The position numbers and the translations under genes are program-made. The notes beneath the pieces are model-generated. The model saw nothing but the letters and a program-made list of their open reading frames with translations. It had not been told where the DNA came from and searched no databases. Of a stretch of DNA of 5,874 nucleotides, positions 5,401 to 5,874 are shown piece after piece. The stretch's first letter is position 1. Each line of letters starts with the position of its first letter. Source of the DNA: GWF2-50-93 sp049297395 (lineage in GTDB: Bacteria > Verrucomicrobiota > Lentisphaeria > Victivallales > GWF2-50-93); assembly GCA_049297395.1 (NCBI GenBank), contig JBAQUG010000325.1, forward strand, positions 1 to 5,874, read 5' to 3'.

Positions 5401-5874
5401 GCTGAGTTGGTCCTACCCCAACAAATGGCCGGGAGTGCACGGTTCGCACACCGCGCCCAAGGACAGGCGTGGACTCCTGATCGGCACCATCAAGGTGCTT
5501 GGTTCGGCAACGGTTCCAGAGCTGGGCGAGATCTTCTGCATGAACGGAAACCTGGGGCGTGATTTCCTGATGACCACCGACGGGCTCTACGTGACGTCCA
5601 TTTTCAAAGACGGCCGTTCCGCCCCCGACACGCTGCCCGACTCCGAAAGACGGGGGATTTCGGTCGCCAGCATGTCTGCCGGAGGCGAAAACTTCGGAGG
5701 CGAGTTCTTCCGCAACGCACTGGACGGCAAAGTGTATATCGGATCGCCAATCTCCTCGGCCCGCGAGACCATGATGCTCTGCGAGATGACGGGGTTGGAC
5801 AAGATCAGGCGCCTTCCAAATATGAAAGTCAGCCTCTCCGAGGCGCAACGCCTGGAGGCGGAAAAACTGCTCGC
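2477..5874 (+). CDS. Large secreted multidomain protein: CBM9-like, FlgD-like, NHL repeats, EF-hand (3' end outside window)
   Basis: The reading frame is open for 1,132 codons to the window edge. A signal peptide (MRKILMVMAISLAFCLSVKA, cut after A20) leads to a CBM9/DOMON-like domain at about 36-225 (VVIDGKLNDWDLSG, then AAMYDKDYLYLSFRIKDPTP), a fold that binds carbohydrate in xylanases and related proteins. Residues about 280-350 resemble the FlgD Ig-like domain (VKIEYSVPRDGSVTLVV, ending YWDGADDNGRLVSPGDY). Propeller sequence follows from about 380, with NHL-type repeats at 548-576, 588-624 and 643-682 and another such stretch near 949-977. An EF-hand loop lies at 861-872 (DANGDGMVQEDE: D1, N3, D5, G6, E12), so calcium binding is likely. 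No catalytic motif was recognised; a surface glycan-binding or sensing role is inference. C15 is preceded by LAF, which does not suit a lipobox, so it is probably not a lipoprotein. The gene follows the pseudopilin gene with no GC-rich terminator between them. Confidence 0.9.
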   Translation, partial: MRKILMVMAISLAFCLSVKAQITLNTGLRAVPSPGKVVIDGKLNDWDLSGEILMCYDLESLLDKYSSRAAAMYDKDYLYLSFRIKDPTPMLSHVNPGVQPTQSVGDGWRSDCVQLRLWADPEKGVGPEGGRVTHIDCWNYTDGGCAAANILHGSDLNKLEDKTFDAIGKGIDAAFVKDADGKGYTQEMRISWSLLRRDGRPCIAGEKMRLGIQTSWGDSSAQGFFEHQFADLLNPERPQREFFGNSYNAWGIISFSGKGKLPPSDSIAKLSVFESLNKVRYSTSGPVKIEYSVPRDGSVTLVVEKPDGTRVRNLISDYPRKAGANTDYWDGADDNGRLVSPGDYIVRGLCHEGIDPVFRMAYGSPGNPPWETSDRKGGWLADHVAPMAAAADDARVYLSSECSEGGNTVIAVDLDGQKQWGIARDPGGMITTHGGHLYMLRGGRVGGQFNPGKIIIARIDPAKGVYVPFSDKQSFKVISEYPDEHQVKPKEPVGKAVADHAYDADWCQFESMGLASAGGKLHVSLFYQNAVIDIDPESGDVVGRHEIERPVGLAADKSGKLLVVTGKKIVRMDADGRTEPVVSEGLSAPIGLATDKAGNIYVSDWADQMCVKVFTSDGKFIRSIGKVGGRPLTGDYDPSGMFRPWGIAVDAQGRLWVAEHDHSPKRVSVWATADGKFLREFCGQTAYASGEAAVNQFNTRQAFVGGNTVELDWATGRWRVTGSLWRPTRPGDLLGPSVRWLSSSGYPWPHFEFRERDGHKYLIFSEAATEYLCVNELDDKGRARPLMAMGQVRYFSGEGHLPDLVVKHLWDDPKDLEWARANHPFVFIGSGEKVMGEPFWKMAREAEARKRPMHAYFHWTDANGDGMVQEDEIQFYSKDETGGVPHSKGGWQSAVSPDWSIPLLGGGYGKTTVWRIPLKKWNEAGAPVYDFKDAKLILTEKYMGELGGANSLWADTQGNLLVNQTPLQMFTPDGKLSWSYPNKWPGVHGSHTAPKDRRGLLIGTIKVLGSATVPELGEIFCMNGNLGRDFLMTTDGLYVTSIFKDGRSAPDTLPDSERRGISVASMSAGGENFGGEFFRNALDGKVYIGSPISSARETMMLCEMTGLDKIRRLPNMKVSLSEAQRLEAEKLL

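Noticed and set aside
2672..5848. Several long open frames on the reverse strand across gene 3
   Set aside because: They overlap a continuous 1,132-codon + strand gene with recognisable domains, have Arg/Pro/Ser-rich shadow-like compositions and no family resemblance.

Overview
The window is bacterial DNA with three genes, all on the + strand, all for proteins that look exported or envelope-associated. The best guess for the source is Lentisphaerota (Victivallales-like) or a neighbouring PVC-group bacterium. This rests on a pseudopilin of the H-X(n)-DG type (prepilin-type N terminus, then 'ALLLPALQQAKELAKR'), a huge secreted CBM9-like/NHL protein, and repeat-rich intergenic DNA. It is inference from family resemblance; no marker gene is present.

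Layout. Bases 1-108 hold the first copy of an intergenic direct repeat and the short leader of gene 1. Gene 1 (109-1251) encodes a secreted beta-propeller with six Asp-boxes (BNR/Ycf48-like). A short GC-rich hairpin with a T-run follows at 1277-1296. The gap 1252-1513 is highly structured: after the terminator come several stem-loops and a second copy of the repeat, exactly 1,380 bp from the first (59 of 63 bases identical). Gene 2 (1514-2419) is a pseudopilin-like protein whose prepilin motif starts only at residue 54. Just before the motif the DNA is built from six 8-bp units (C-C/T-G-T at every eighth base). Gene 3 starts at 2477 behind a strong ribosome binding site and stays open to the window end (1,132 codons seen, no stop). 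It encodes a secreted protein with a CBM9-like N-terminal domain, a FlgD-type Ig-like domain, NHL repeats, an EF-hand loop and further propeller-like sequence.

How they may work together. Genes 2 and 3 are separated by 57 bases with no GC-rich terminator and may be co-transcribed. Gene 1 ends at its own terminator-like hairpin and is probably a separate unit. The set fits a surface glycan-binding or envelope-protein locus: a pseudopilin-like membrane-anchored protein next to a large exported binding protein. No catalytic glycosidase motif was recognised, so the substrate is unknown.

The most unusual signals are the octamer-built leader of gene 2 and the paired intergenic repeats with their stem-loops. 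No tRNA, rRNA, CRISPR array, transposase or credible reverse-strand gene was seen.
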